Positions 22,188-32,200 of a DNA stretch of 41,299 nucleotides are shown here, one piece after another. A model generated the notes under the pieces. The model was not told where the DNA came from and searched no databases. It was given only the letters and a program-made list of their open reading frames with translations. The stretch comes from Roseburia sp. CAG:10041_57 (GTDB lineage Bacteria; Bacillota; Clostridia; Lachnospirales; Lachnospiraceae): contig MNTL01000067.1 of assembly GCA_001916965.1 (NCBI GenBank), forward strand, positions 1 to 41,299, read 5' to 3'. How positions within the stretch are numbered: the first letter of the stretch is position 1; every line of letters starts with the position of its first letter. Both the position numbers and the translations under genes were made by a program.

Positions 22188-23192
22188 ATGTCAGAATATC
22201 TTGTAGATATCAATCATGAGCGTCTATCCTTCTTTACCCCTGCGGGTGAAGTAAAGGCACTGAATGACGTGTCCATACATGTTAAGGAAGGCGAAGTATT
22301 AGGAATCGTAGGAGAAAGCGGTTCCGGTAAGTCTGTTACAGCATACAGCCTGATGGGGCTGACTGCATATCCGGGTAAGCTTATTGGAGGAACATTGGAG
22401 TTTAACGGACACAAAATTAATGAAATGACAGAGAAAGAGATGCGTAAGATCAGAGGAAATGAAGTATCTATCATTTTCCAGGACCCTATGACAAGCTTGA
22501 ACCCTGTATATACAATTGGTAATCAGATTGAGGAGGTTATCCTTCTCCATACAGATAAAAAGAAAAAAGAAGCACATGAGCGTGCCAAGGAACTGCTGAC
22601 TCTGGTAGGTATCAATGAGCCGGAGAAGAGATTAAAGCAGTATCCCCATGAGCTTTCCGGCGGTATGCGTCAGAGAGTCATGATTGCAATCGCATTAGCC
22701 TGCGAACCGAAGCTTCTGATTGCAGATGAACCTACTACTGCATTGGATGTTACGATTCAGGCGCAGATTCTGGAGCTGATGATGGAGCTTAAGGATAAGC
22801 TTGGAATGGCGATTATCATGATTACACATGACCTTGGTATTGTAGCCAGCATGTGTGAGAAGATTGCAGTTATGTATGCAGGCAGAATCGTAGAATATGG
22901 TACAACAGATGAGATATTCTATGAGCCGAAGCATGAATATACCAAGGGATTACTTAGAAGTATTCCCAAGCTGGATGCCAGGGAGCATGAGAAGCTGGTT
23001 CCAATCGAAGGAACTCCTATTGATTTGTTAAATCCGCCTAAGGGATGTCCGTTTGCACCGCGCTGCAATAACTGTATGAAGATATGTCTGCGCGAGATGC
23101 CGCCTGTTACGACCTTTGGTGATGTCCATTATACACAGTGCTGGATGAATCAGAAGGCACAGATGGAAGGAGGAGAGACAGGTGAGCGATAA
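22188..23192 (+). CDS. oppD: Oligopeptide ABC transporter ATPase OppD
   Basis: A 334-residue ATPase with Walker A GESGSGKSVTAYSLMGL, signature LSGGMRQRVMIAIAL, Walker B KLLIADEPTTALDVT and the C-terminal OppD/DppD family segment CPFAPRCNNCMKIC, which in this family can bind an iron-sulfur cluster. It energises peptide uptake together with OppF and the OppB-OppC channel, which is incomplete here. An AGGAGG lies ahead of the ATG. Its 3' end overlaps oppF by 11 bases. Confidence 0.93.
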   Translation: MSEYLVDINHERLSFFTPAGEVKALNDVSIHVKEGEVLGIVGESGSGKSVTAYSLMGLTAYPGKLIGGTLEFNGHKINEMTEKEMRKIRGNEVSIIFQDPMTSLNPVYTIGNQIEEVILLHTDKKKKEAHERAKELLTLVGINEPEKRLKQYPHELSGGMRQRVMIAIALACEPKLLIADEPTTALDVTIQAQILELMMELKDKLGMAIIMITHDLGIVASMCEKIAVMYAGRIVEYGTTDEIFYEPKHEYTKGLLRSIPKLDAREHEKLVPIEGTPIDLLNPPKGCPFAPRCNNCMKICLREMPPVTTFGDVHYTQCWMNQKAQMEGGETGER

Positions 23193-24165
23193 GTTAGTTG
23201 AAGTACAGCACCTGAAACAATATTTCCCGGCCGGAGGCTATGGCAAGAACAAGAGATATGTAAAGGCTGTTGATGATGTATCCTTTTATGTAAATAAAGG
23301 AGAGACTCTTGGACTTGTAGGAGAGTCCGGATGTGGTAAGACCACAACAGGACGTACTCTGCTGCGTCTGTATGAGCCGACTGCAGGTAAGATCATCTAT
23401 GATGATCAGGTAATCTTTGACGGTGAGAAGAAGATTGCAGTAGATATGCTTCCATATCGTAAGAAGATGCAGATCGTATTCCAGGATCCGTATGCAAGCC
23501 TTGACCCTCGAATGACAGTAGCCGATATTATAGGAGAGGCTATTGACATTCATAAGCTTGCTGCCAATAAGCAGGAAAGATATGATATTATTATTGAAAT
23601 GCTTCGCAGAGTAGGATTGAATTCTGAACATGCCAACCGTTATCCACATGAATTCTCAGGTGGACAGAGACAGCGTGTAGGTATTGCCAGGGCATTGGCA
23701 GTCAATCCACAGTTTATTGTCTGTGATGAACCTATATCTGCATTGGATGTATCCATTCAGGCACAGGTCATTAATATGTTTGAAGATCTTCAACAGGAAA
23801 TGGGTCTGACTTATCTGTTCATTGCCCACGACCTTTCAGTTGTAAAACATATATCTAACAGAATTGGTGTTATGTATTTAGGTAAGCTGGTAGAGTTGGC
23901 AGACAGCTATGAATTGACAACACACAGCATACATCCATACACTAGAAGCCTGATTTCTGCAATTCCAATTGCAGATCCCAAGACAGCGAGACAGAATAAG
24001 CGAATCGTGCTTGAAGGCGATGTGCCAAGCCCGCTGAATCCGCCTTCAGGCTGTAGATTCCGTACCAGATGTCCTTATGCGACAGAACAGTGTGCGGCAG
24101 AACAACCGGAGTGGAGAGAGGTGTCAACAGGTCACTATGTGGCATGTCATCACCCATGTATTTGA
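23182..24165 (+). CDS. oppF: Oligopeptide ABC transporter ATPase OppF
   Basis: A 327-residue ATPase with Walker A GESGCGKTTTGRTLLRL, signature FSGGQRQRVGIARAL, Walker B IVCDEPISALDVSIQ and the C-terminal Cys cluster CRFRTRCPYATEQCAA. It uses a GTG start overlapping the oppD end, with GGAGGAGA as RBS. It pairs with OppD as the heterodimeric motor. A stem-loop and a 14-bp palindrome lie between it and oppA. Confidence 0.92.
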   Translation: MSDKLVEVQHLKQYFPAGGYGKNKRYVKAVDDVSFYVNKGETLGLVGESGCGKTTTGRTLLRLYEPTAGKIIYDDQVIFDGEKKIAVDMLPYRKKMQIVFQDPYASLDPRMTVADIIGEAIDIHKLAANKQERYDIIIEMLRRVGLNSEHANRYPHEFSGGQRQRVGIARALAVNPQFIVCDEPISALDVSIQAQVINMFEDLQQEMGLTYLFIAHDLSVVKHISNRIGVMYLGKLVELADSYELTTHSIHPYTRSLISAIPIADPKTARQNKRIVLEGDVPSPLNPPSGCRFRTRCPYATEQCAAEQPEWREVSTGHYVACHHPCI

Positions 24166-24173
24166 TAGGCAGT

Positions 24174-24211
24174 TATGCAGTGTCACCGCTGCATAGTGTT
24201 TATATATAAAC
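24174..24211 (+). promoter_or_regulatory. Stem-loop and palindrome between oppF and oppA
   Basis: TATGCAG (24174-24180) pairs with CTGCATA (24189-24195) across an eight-base loop, with no T-run. It is followed by the 14-bp palindrome GTTTATATATAAAC (24198-24211). An intercistronic hairpin here may protect or partly uncouple the oppA message, since the binding protein is usually needed in excess. The role is inferred. Confidence 0.45.
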
Positions 24212-24237
24212 TTTTATTTCATAGAGGAGGATATGGT

Positions 24238-25938
24238 ATGAAAAAGAAAGTAATTTCTCTTATGCTTGCTGCATGCATGGTTATGGGCATGACAGCATGC
24301 GGTTCATCTGCATCAACGACTGATTCACAGCCGGCAGCAGACGGAACAACATCTGAGACACAGGCAGCTACAACAGATGCAGCAGCCCAGACAACAGAGA
24401 GTACAGGCGACAAGGAACTTGCAGTTCAGATCGGACCTGACCCTGAAACAATCGATCCTGCTTTGAACAGTGCAGTAGATGGCGGTAACATGTTATTACA
24501 TGCTTATGAGTGTCTGCTTACTGTAGGTGAGGATGGAACACTTCAGCCAGGACAGGCAGAATCCTATGATGTGTCTGAAGATGGTCTTACATGGACATTC
24601 CATTTAAGAGATGGATTAAAGTGGTCAGATGGTTCTGATTTAACGGCAAATGATTTCGTATACAGCTGGAAACGTGTATGCGATCCTGAAGTAGCAGCTC
24701 CTTATGCTGAAACAGTTCTTGGCATGGTTAAGGGTTATGACGAAGCAATCGATGGTAACCTTGATGCACTTGGAGTATCTGCACCGGATGATTCTACACT
24801 TGTAGTAGAGTTAGCTAATCCCTGCTCATACTTTGGCAGCCTTGCAGCATTTGCTACATTGAGCCCTGTTCAGGAAGCTACTATCGAAGCAAACGGTGAA
24901 GCATGGGCAACAGCTCCTGAAACATATGTATCTAATGGACCTTTCTACATGACAGAGTGGGTTCCTGGTTCTCATATTACATTCAGCAAGAACCCATACT
25001 ACTGGAATGCAGATGCTATTAAACTTGACAGATTGAAATTCGTCCTGATGGAAGATTCTAATGCAGCTTACAGTGCATACCAGACAGGCGAAGTATTAAT
25101 GATCAAGGATGTACCTACAGAAGAGATCCCAAGCCTTACAGGAACAGATGATTTCTATGTAGATCCTATTATTGGTACATACTACATCAGCCTTAACATT
25201 CAGAAGGCACCTTTTGATGATGTAAATGTACGTAAGGCATTAAGTCTTGCTATTGACCGTGAATATGTTGCAAGCACTCTGATGCAGGGTACTTATACAG
25301 CAGCAGGCAACTTCATGGGACCTGGCTGGATGGATACAGACGGAACAGAGTTCATGAGCAATGCTAACGGTGGTAAGCCATACATTGATACAACCAATTT
25401 TGAAGCTAATCTTGAAGAAGCTAAACAGCTCCTTGCAGATGCAGGATATCCTGATGGAGAAGGCTTCCCTACAATCAGCTATACAACAAATGATGCCGGT
25501 TATCACAAGGTAGTAGCTGAGTATTTACAGCAGGCATGGGCTGAACTTGGTATCGACCTTCAGGTTAATATCGTTGAGTGGTCCAGCTTCACTCCTATGC
25601 GTCGTTCCGGTGACTTTGAAGTTGCACGTAATGGTTGGGTAGGTGACTACAGTGATCCTTCTAACATGTTAGAGCTGTTCTGCACAACAAACGGTAACAA
25701 TGATGGTAAGTTCAGCAATGCTGACTTTGATGCAGCTATTGATACTTCAAGATCTACTCTGGATGCAGCAGAGCGTTCTACAGCACTTCATACAGCAGAA
25801 GATATCTTAATGGATCAGGCTGGATGTATTCCTCTTGCTTACTACAATGACTTCTGGTTACAGAGCAGCAAGATTACAGGTGCTTGGCATTCCGCTTATG
25901 GATACTGGTACTTCATGTATGCAGATATTACAGAATAA
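24238..25938 (+). CDS. oppA: Oligopeptide-binding lipoprotein OppA
   Basis: A 566-residue solute-binding protein of family 5. The lipoprotein signal ends at Cys21 (MGMTACGSSA), followed by a Ser/Thr/Ala linker. Family features include IDPALNSAVDGG, LTWTFHLRDGLKWSDG and LNIQKAPFDDVNVRKALSLA. The protein captures peptides outside the membrane and hands them to the OppBC channel. An exact GAGGAGG precedes the ATG. OppA, OppD and OppF are intact while the channel genes are damaged, so it may now serve another permease or be a remnant. A 16-bp terminator follows. Confidence 0.93.
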   Translation: MKKKVISLMLAACMVMGMTACGSSASTTDSQPAADGTTSETQAATTDAAAQTTESTGDKELAVQIGPDPETIDPALNSAVDGGNMLLHAYECLLTVGEDGTLQPGQAESYDVSEDGLTWTFHLRDGLKWSDGSDLTANDFVYSWKRVCDPEVAAPYAETVLGMVKGYDEAIDGNLDALGVSAPDDSTLVVELANPCSYFGSLAAFATLSPVQEATIEANGEAWATAPETYVSNGPFYMTEWVPGSHITFSKNPYYWNADAIKLDRLKFVLMEDSNAAYSAYQTGEVLMIKDVPTEEIPSLTGTDDFYVDPIIGTYYISLNIQKAPFDDVNVRKALSLAIDREYVASTLMQGTYTAAGNFMGPGWMDTDGTEFMSNANGGKPYIDTTNFEANLEEAKQLLADAGYPDGEGFPTISYTTNDAGYHKVVAEYLQQAWAELGIDLQVNIVEWSSFTPMRRSGDFEVARNGWVGDYSDPSNMLELFCTTNGNNDGKFSNADFDAAIDTSRSTLDAAERSTALHTAEDILMDQAGCIPLAYYNDFWLQSSKITGAWHSAYGYWYFMYADITE

Positions 25939-25956
25939 TTGAATCGTATGATTATT

Positions 25957-25995
25957 ATAAAAATCCCGCAGGGCATATTCCTGTGGGATTTTTAT
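25957..25995 (+). terminator. Intrinsic terminator of the opp operon
   Basis: A 16-bp stem: 25957-25972 (AAAAATCCCGCAGG core) with 25980-25995 (CCTGTGGGATTTTT core), one G-U pair and a seven-base loop. The 3' arm supplies the T-tract. Confidence 0.92.
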
Positions 25996-26125
25996 GTTAA
26001 CTGCCATTTGTAGAATGAACACACTGATAGTGCACAAAAGATGCAAATGCATGCATGAAAAATGCATTTATAAAATAAAAATAACTTTTTTATAAAATTA
26101 TATAGTATAATGTTGGAAAATTTTG

Positions 26126-26154
26126 TTGATTTTTGCCGCAAAATATACTATAAT
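26126..26154 (+). promoter_or_regulatory. Promoter of the phospho-signalling/surface-protein operon
   Basis: TTGATT (26126-26131), a 17-base spacer and a consensus TATAAT (26149-26154). The start near 26161 gives a leader of about 175 bases. The stretch before it (25996-26125) is AT-rich with no gene. Confidence 0.75.
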
Positions 26155-26206
26155 TCGTCGTATATGAGAGAGCAGCTAGAGGGGAATTTAAAAATTGTGT
26201 AAAATG

Positions 26207-26277
26207 ATAATAAACAAAGCTGGTTTATTATTTTTTGGTTGCGTAGATTACAATAGTAGTTTAGGCAACTTTTTTTT
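26207..26277 (+). terminator. Two back-to-back leader hairpins with T-runs
   Basis: Hairpin 1 is ATAATAAAC (26207-26215) with GTTTATTAT (26223-26231), a perfect 9-bp stem followed by T's to 26236. Hairpin 2 is GTTGC plus TAGATTAC (26238-26251) with GTAGTTTA plus GCAAC (26256-26269), one G-G mismatch, followed by eight T's. Both lie after the promoter and before the first gene, so they may act as an attenuator. I recognise no known riboswitch in the leader. Confidence 0.65.
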
Positions 26278-26334
26278 GTTTAAGGCAAATGAAATAGTAA
26301 AAAAGTCACAAATGTATCAGAAATGAGGACACAA

Positions 26335-27111
26335 ATGAGATATATGGCAACGGCAGTTACGGATGCCGGCATCGTTAAAAAAATCAATCAGGATAGTCTC
26401 ACTGTTAAAATTGCACAGACATCAGCAGGTCAGGTGTGTATGGCAGTTGTATGTGATGGTTTAGGAGGACTTTCGCTGGGTGAAGTAGCCAGTGGAAATG
26501 TTATATTGGCCTTCGATAAATGGTTCAAGGAACAATTTATGGCGCCCGGAGCAGAATGGACAGGAGAGAGTATCAGAAACAGTTGGGAAGATATTATCTA
26601 TTCCATGAATCAGAAGATAAAGGAATACGGTGCAAGCCAGGGCGTAGAAATGGGAACGACTATTACGGCAGTTCTATTCTTAAAGGATAAATACTATGCC
26701 ATACATGTAGGAGATTCCAGGTTATATGAGTTATCAGATGGCTGCCGGCAGATCACAGAGGATCAGACATTAATTGCAAGAGAACTGGCACAGGGAATTA
26801 TCACGAAAGAACAGGCGTTGACAGACAGCCGGCGCAATGTGCTTTTACAGTGTATCGGCGTAACACAGAAACTGCTTCCTGCGTTTTACAGTGGTAATAT
26901 CAATGGAGAAGCCGCTTATCTGGTCTGCTCAGATGGATTTCGCCATGTTATTACACCGGATGAGATCTATCAGTTGTGCAGACCACTGCAGAATCTTACA
27001 CAAAAGGTCATGCAGGTGAATCTGACAAGTCTGGTGGAACGTGTTAAACAGCGTGGAGAGAGAGATAATATTTCGGCGGTATTGATTCAGGTAGGTAGAG
27101 AAACATGTTAG
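26335..27111 (+). CDS. PP2C-family Ser/Thr protein phosphatase
   Basis: A 258-residue metal-dependent phosphatase of the PP2C/PrpC type that reverses Ser/Thr kinase action. Motifs in order: NQDSL, VVCDGLGG (Asp41 metal ligand), GTTITAVLF, HVGDSRLYEL, CSDGFRHVI and ERDNISAVLI; all metal-binding aspartates are present. It is cytoplasmic with no membrane segment. I choose the ATG at 26335 because GAGGA sits five bases upstream; the ATG at 26323 has no SD. The stop overlaps the kinase start (ATGTTAG), a classic phosphatase-kinase pair. Confidence 0.93.
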   Translation: MRYMATAVTDAGIVKKINQDSLTVKIAQTSAGQVCMAVVCDGLGGLSLGEVASGNVILAFDKWFKEQFMAPGAEWTGESIRNSWEDIIYSMNQKIKEYGASQGVEMGTTITAVLFLKDKYYAIHVGDSRLYELSDGCRQITEDQTLIARELAQGIITKEQALTDSRRNVLLQCIGVTQKLLPAFYSGNINGEAAYLVCSDGFRHVITPDEIYQLCRPLQNLTQKVMQVNLTSLVERVKQRGERDNISAVLIQVGRETC

Positions 27112-28799
27112 AAATAGGGTCCATAGTAGATGGCAAATACAGAATACTGAGTAAAGTCGGTCAGGGCGGTATGAGTACTGTTTACCTTGCCATCAATGAA
27201 AAAGCGAATAAGCCATGGGCGATTAAAGAAGTCCGTAAAGACGGCATTCAAAACTTTGAAGTAGTCAGACAAAGCCTGATTGTTGAAACGGATCTTTTAA
27301 AGAAGCTTAAGCATGATAATCTGCCCAGTATTATAGATATAATTGATCAGGATGATAACTTCCTTATTGTCATGGATTATATAGAAGGTATTACTTTAGA
27401 TAAGGTAATAAAAGAGTATGGACCGCAGAAACAGGACGACGTTGTTAACTGGGCAATCCAGTTATGTGATGTGCTATGTTATCTGCATACCAGAAAACCT
27501 CCTATCATATATCGTGATATGAAGCCTTCAAACGTTATGCTTAAGTATGACGGAAGCGTTGTGCTGATCGATTTTGGTACAGCCCGGGAATATAAGGAAA
27601 GGGCAAGCGGCGATACAGCGTGTCTTGGGACACAGGGATACGCAGCACCGGAACAGTTTGGAGGGCAGGGTCAGACAGATGCCAGAACAGATATATATTG
27701 CCTGGGAGCTACTATGTACCATTTGCTTACAGGACATAATCCTTCCGAACCACCTTACGAAATGTATCCGATTACTTATTGGGACGCGTCTTTGTCCAGC
27801 GGATTAGAAGGAATCATTTTAAAATGTACGCAAAAAAATCCTGAAGATCGTTACCAGACAGCAGAAGAGCTTATGTATGCGCTTCAGAACTACAGAGATC
27901 TGGATGCTCCCATGATACGCAAATATAAACATCGTGTAATTTCTTTTGCTACCAGTGCTGCACTGGCGGTTTTATGTGGAGTCATGGCAGTTACGATGCA
28001 TGTATCAGCCAGAGGACAGCAGAAAAGTGAATATGCTTATCTTATAGATGCTGCGCAGAAAGCCAGTAGTCAGGAAGATAAAAAAGCATATTACCTTGAA
28101 GCAATCAATACAGATAGTACGAAAGAAGATGCCTATTTAGGTTTGATAGATAATTTTATTGAAGATGGTGTTTTCACAGACGATGAGGAAAAAACATTGA
28201 TCCGGCTCAATGCCAGTACACAGAAATATCTTCAGAAACTGGAAGAAACCAATAAACAGGAATATGCAGATTTATGTTTCCGTATTGGAAATGCTTACTG
28301 GTTCTACTATGAACATCAGGAAAGCAGACAATCCACAGCGGTTCCATGGTTCACTACGGCAGCTTCCTATTATGCAAATATGGAAGGAATGGAGCAGGAA
28401 TATAAACGTTGTAATATTTATATTGAAATAGGCAATTTCTATAAGAAAATTATTGCTGCACAGATAGAAGGCACAGATGAAGGTATGTATGGTACATACT
28501 GGCAGAATCTGATAGAACTGAAAAAACTTAATGATGCGGCACCTGACAGAGAATTGATAACTCTCAGGCTGTATCAGGAGATTATCACACGTTCTACAGA
28601 ATATGCAAAATACCTGAAAGAAGATGGCATTACAAAAGAGGATATCATGACTGTATATAATGAAATTTCATCAGATATTGATGCGATGGAACACAGTTCC
28701 AACAGCAAGGTTGACGAAGAAATAAATAATATAAGAAACCTGATGAAACAGGCAGAACCCATGATACGGTCCAGTTATAAGGAGGAGAAACAGGAATGA
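27105..28799 (+). CDS. Transmembrane Ser/Thr protein kinase with extracellular helical domain
   Basis: A 564-residue Hanks-type kinase. Glycine loop GQGGMSTVY (19-27), Lys41 in AIKEV, catalytic YRDMKPSNVM (Asp138; HRD appears as YRD), DFGTA (Asp157), activation-loop threonines 171 and 176, and APE at 181-183 are all present, so it should be active. One membrane helix lies at about 278-300. The outer part (300-564) is helical and TPR-like (KKAYYLEAINTDSTKEDAYLG), not the PASTA repeats of PrkC-type kinases, so it senses something other than muropeptides or scaffolds the surface protein. It overlaps the phosphatase upstream and the small membrane protein downstream (ATGA). Confidence 0.92.
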   Translation: MLEIGSIVDGKYRILSKVGQGGMSTVYLAINEKANKPWAIKEVRKDGIQNFEVVRQSLIVETDLLKKLKHDNLPSIIDIIDQDDNFLIVMDYIEGITLDKVIKEYGPQKQDDVVNWAIQLCDVLCYLHTRKPPIIYRDMKPSNVMLKYDGSVVLIDFGTAREYKERASGDTACLGTQGYAAPEQFGGQGQTDARTDIYCLGATMYHLLTGHNPSEPPYEMYPITYWDASLSSGLEGIILKCTQKNPEDRYQTAEELMYALQNYRDLDAPMIRKYKHRVISFATSAALAVLCGVMAVTMHVSARGQQKSEYAYLIDAAQKASSQEDKKAYYLEAINTDSTKEDAYLGLIDNFIEDGVFTDDEEKTLIRLNASTQKYLQKLEETNKQEYADLCFRIGNAYWFYYEHQESRQSTAVPWFTTAASYYANMEGMEQEYKRCNIYIEIGNFYKKIIAAQIEGTDEGMYGTYWQNLIELKKLNDAAPDRELITLRLYQEIITRSTEYAKYLKEDGITKEDIMTVYNEISSDIDAMEHSSNSKVDEEINNIRNLMKQAEPMIRSSYKEEKQE

Positions 28800-29227
28800 G
28801 CATGACAGTTGACCAGATGATATTGCTGTCGAGACTGTTTCTCGGTGCAATGATAATTCTAACGATAGTTGCAGCAGTATTATTTTTTGTATTTGATGTA
28901 AGGAGAGCCTGGCGGATTCTTAGAGGTAAGAAATTACCACCAGTACATAAGAATAAAGCAATGGCAGAGCATGTGACACAGAAGATCAGTACAAATGATC
29001 TTCTACATGAGGAACTTCGTACACGAAGACTGCAAATGCAAACAGAAGATATTACAAAGTTGCTTCAAAAACAGGGAAATATAGATGATCAATATAAAGG
29101 ACAAGATGTTACAACAGTATTAGGAGACACCCAGGATACGGTACTATTAGTCAGTCAGGATGAACAGGACAACAAGAACGATATTATGTTGGACATTACC
29201 TTTATTCATACAGAACTGGTACTTTAA
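28796..29227 (+). CDS. Small membrane protein with TTVL/DTVL threonine motifs
   Basis: A 143-residue protein of no family I recognise. One membrane helix (about 10-34) is followed by a basic stretch and a soluble, charged tail. The tail has two similar threonine sites, DVTTVLG (104-110) and QDTVLLV (113-119). They resemble ETVVLG and ETTVLN in the linker of the FHA protein at 37521. Such T-x-V-L sites in acidic context are plausible targets of the kinase encoded just upstream and ligands of the FHA domain. It is co-translated with the kinase (ATGA overlap) and precedes the giant surface protein, so an adaptor role is inferred. Confidence 0.75.
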   Translation: MSMTVDQMILLSRLFLGAMIILTIVAAVLFFVFDVRRAWRILRGKKLPPVHKNKAMAEHVTQKISTNDLLHEELRTRRLQMQTEDITKLLQKQGNIDDQYKGQDVTTVLGDTQDTVLLVSQDEQDNKNDIMLDITFIHTELVL

Positions 29228-29253
29228 CATAATGTAGGAAAGGTAAGAAGGAA

Positions 29254-32200
29254 ATGAAGAGGAGTATTAAGTTAACAGTGAAAAGAATCAGTTGTCTGGT
29301 TATGGTATGTGCACTTTTGACAAGTTCATATCCTATACAGACAGTAGCTGCAGAAACTGATGTGGAGGAAACAACTCCGATAGCACAGGCAGATGTGCAG
29401 GAGGAAGATGACAAAGAAGCTGTTCAGAATGAAGCAGAGCAACATTCGGAAGCAGAAGAAGCAAACCAGTCATCAGAGGTTTCAAAGGAAAAGGAGTCAG
29501 TTGAAGATCAGACAAAAACTTCAAAGGAAGAAGAAACAACAGAACTGACAACAGAGGAAACAGGTAGCGAAGAAGAGACAACGACAGAAGAAGAGATAAC
29601 ATCCGAAGAAGAAACAACAACGGAAGAAGAGACGACATCCGAAGAGGAAACAACAACGGAAGAAACGACAGCAGATGCATTAGGAATAGCAGTTTACAGT
29701 GCTGACGCCTCACTTCAGATCAGTAATGTTGTTTTAAATGATATTAATCTGTCTTATGTAAGTGGAAAAGAAGGCTCCAGTGGATATTATGAGGCAGAAA
29801 TAAGCGGTTCTGCACAGGCAGCATTACAGATAGACTCAACTCTTGTAGTAGATCCTGACACAGATACAGATCCTGATACAGATGGAGATCCTGACACAGA
29901 TACAGATGTTGATCCTAATTTCTTAAATCCGGTTAAACCGGAACCGATTTCCAAGAGCTGTACTGTAAAACTGGTCATTAAGAATGACGACGATGAAGTA
30001 CAGACTGTAGATACTCAGACACTCTCATTAAGGGAAGGTGATGATGCTCAGACAATTTCCGTGTCTGGTACAGTTAAGATCACACAGAGCGGTAAATATT
30101 CTGTGAGCATTGAAGTAACAGGTGATGATCTGTCAGATACATCAAAGACAAAAGACATAGAAGTAACAGTACCTGAGGCAATCAGCATAAAAGAATTTAC
30201 CCCGACTTCACTTAATGTTACATCTGTTGATAAGATTATGGATGAAGAGGAATGTATCGGTTATAAGATATCCTATGCATTGAAAACAGATATTGCATTA
30301 GACGGTATGGATGATAAGATCTCATTAAATGACAGAAAGGATGAGATCGAGTACAGTCTGAAACAGAAAAAATATACGATCAATAACAATGGAAATAAAA
30401 TTACCGATGGAAATTATGATCAGGAGGACATCATAAATGAACTGATCAGTTCAAACGGTCAAGCTTCCGATTGCATGATCAAAGGTGAGTTTACAGTAAA
30501 TGCAGCAGGAGAATATCAGTTACAGGCAGTAGCAGATGTGGAAGAAATTACTGCTGAAACAGTAACTGTTGAGAAGCTGGATCAGACTGCAGTATTTGAA
30601 GTACAGCAGGATGCGTTCTATTTTAATGAAGATATAAAATATGAATTAACAGATGGTATTTTCGTTGGTGATGCCAAGTACTTTGTATCTGATGAACAGG
30701 GTACGGCTGTCAAGAACAGTAATGCAAAGATCACATATGATAAAACCAACAAATCATACAGTATTATCGTAGAAAATCCTAAGAAGGATGCGGCAGAAAA
30801 TGTTTGCTTTACTGTAGTTTATGCAGGAAATAATATATATAAGGAATGGAAGCAGACCTATAAATTATCACTTACCAGAAAAAAAGCAAAGATCACATAC
30901 ACTGCTGATAAAAATAATGATCCTTACAAGTACTGTGATAAAATCACATATACAATACCAAAAGAATATAGTCTTGCGGATGTGACCTGTACAGAAGTAG
31001 ATGCAGATGGACAGCCTGTAAGAGACAAGCAGCTTACCATTAGTGTAAATAATTATCTGTTGACCAAAAATATTACAGTAATAAATAATAACAGTGATAA
31101 TAAAGACAAAGCAACAACGTATCTTCGTTTCTATTATGCAGGAAATGATAATTATGATGCAGATGAGCAGATCATTACTCTGAATTTTGCAAAGGAAGTT
31201 CAGAAAGTAACTTATACATATAATAAAAAGGACGTATATCAGTTCCAAGAAGAAATACAATTCAAACGTGGAAACAGCGAATATTACGGTACAGCAAAGT
31301 GTTACGTAACTGATGAAAATGGTGATGAGGTTAAGAATAGTCCACTTACCATTAAAGAAACGAACTATGGATATGTTATTGCAGATGAGAATACTGCATT
31401 GCAAAATAAAGCACAATATAATGTAACTTTTGAATATACAGGAGATAATTCACATCTGGGTAAAAAAGAGACTGTACAGATTAATTTTGCAAGACTGGAT
31501 AATGAAGTAGAGTATAAACCAGATTGCACCCAGACAAGCCATGAATACGGTGAAGCAGTAACATTTAAATATGAAGCGGGTGTTGACACTGACGATATTA
31601 CATGTTACGAATCTGACAAAGATGGTAAAAAAATTGAAGATGCCAAGCATTTGGATATTCAAAAAGCAGGTAAAGATTTCATAGTAAAGGGACAGGCTCT
31701 GTCAGACGGTGAAACACCATACTATGTTACAATAAAATATGCACAAAATGGTGTATATAAAGAAGCATCTCAGACATTTGCATTTGGCGTACATAAAATA
31801 AATCTCCATGGTGATATTACAGTCAACGAGAAAAAGCCATCTATTATACTTGGCAAGAACAAAAAACTGCAAGTAACTGTAACTATGGAAGCAGATAATG
31901 ATAATCTGTTGAAAGAAGATGTTGATAAGATCAATTTTACGCTTGTTGCATTTGATGGCAAAGAACAGACTCCGTTAAAAGCAACTTTAAGCAGTGAAAG
32001 TCTTACAGAAAATAAAAAAGCAACTTATGTATATGAGATCGAACAGTCAAGTGCACATATGCTTGCAAGTGGAACCAAATATACAATTACAGCAACAGCT
32101 GACTATTCAAAATTTACTGATCCTGTATATTTTGAATCATATAGCAAAATATTTGACAGTATGGAGCTTACCAAGGCAACCTTGGGAATTAATGTACGGG

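Noticed and set aside
30868..31416. 182-codon minus-strand frame inside the giant surface-protein gene (and several similar ones)
   Set aside because: It is a shadow of the plus-strand coding sequence with a hydrophobic, low-complexity translation, no RBS and no promoter.
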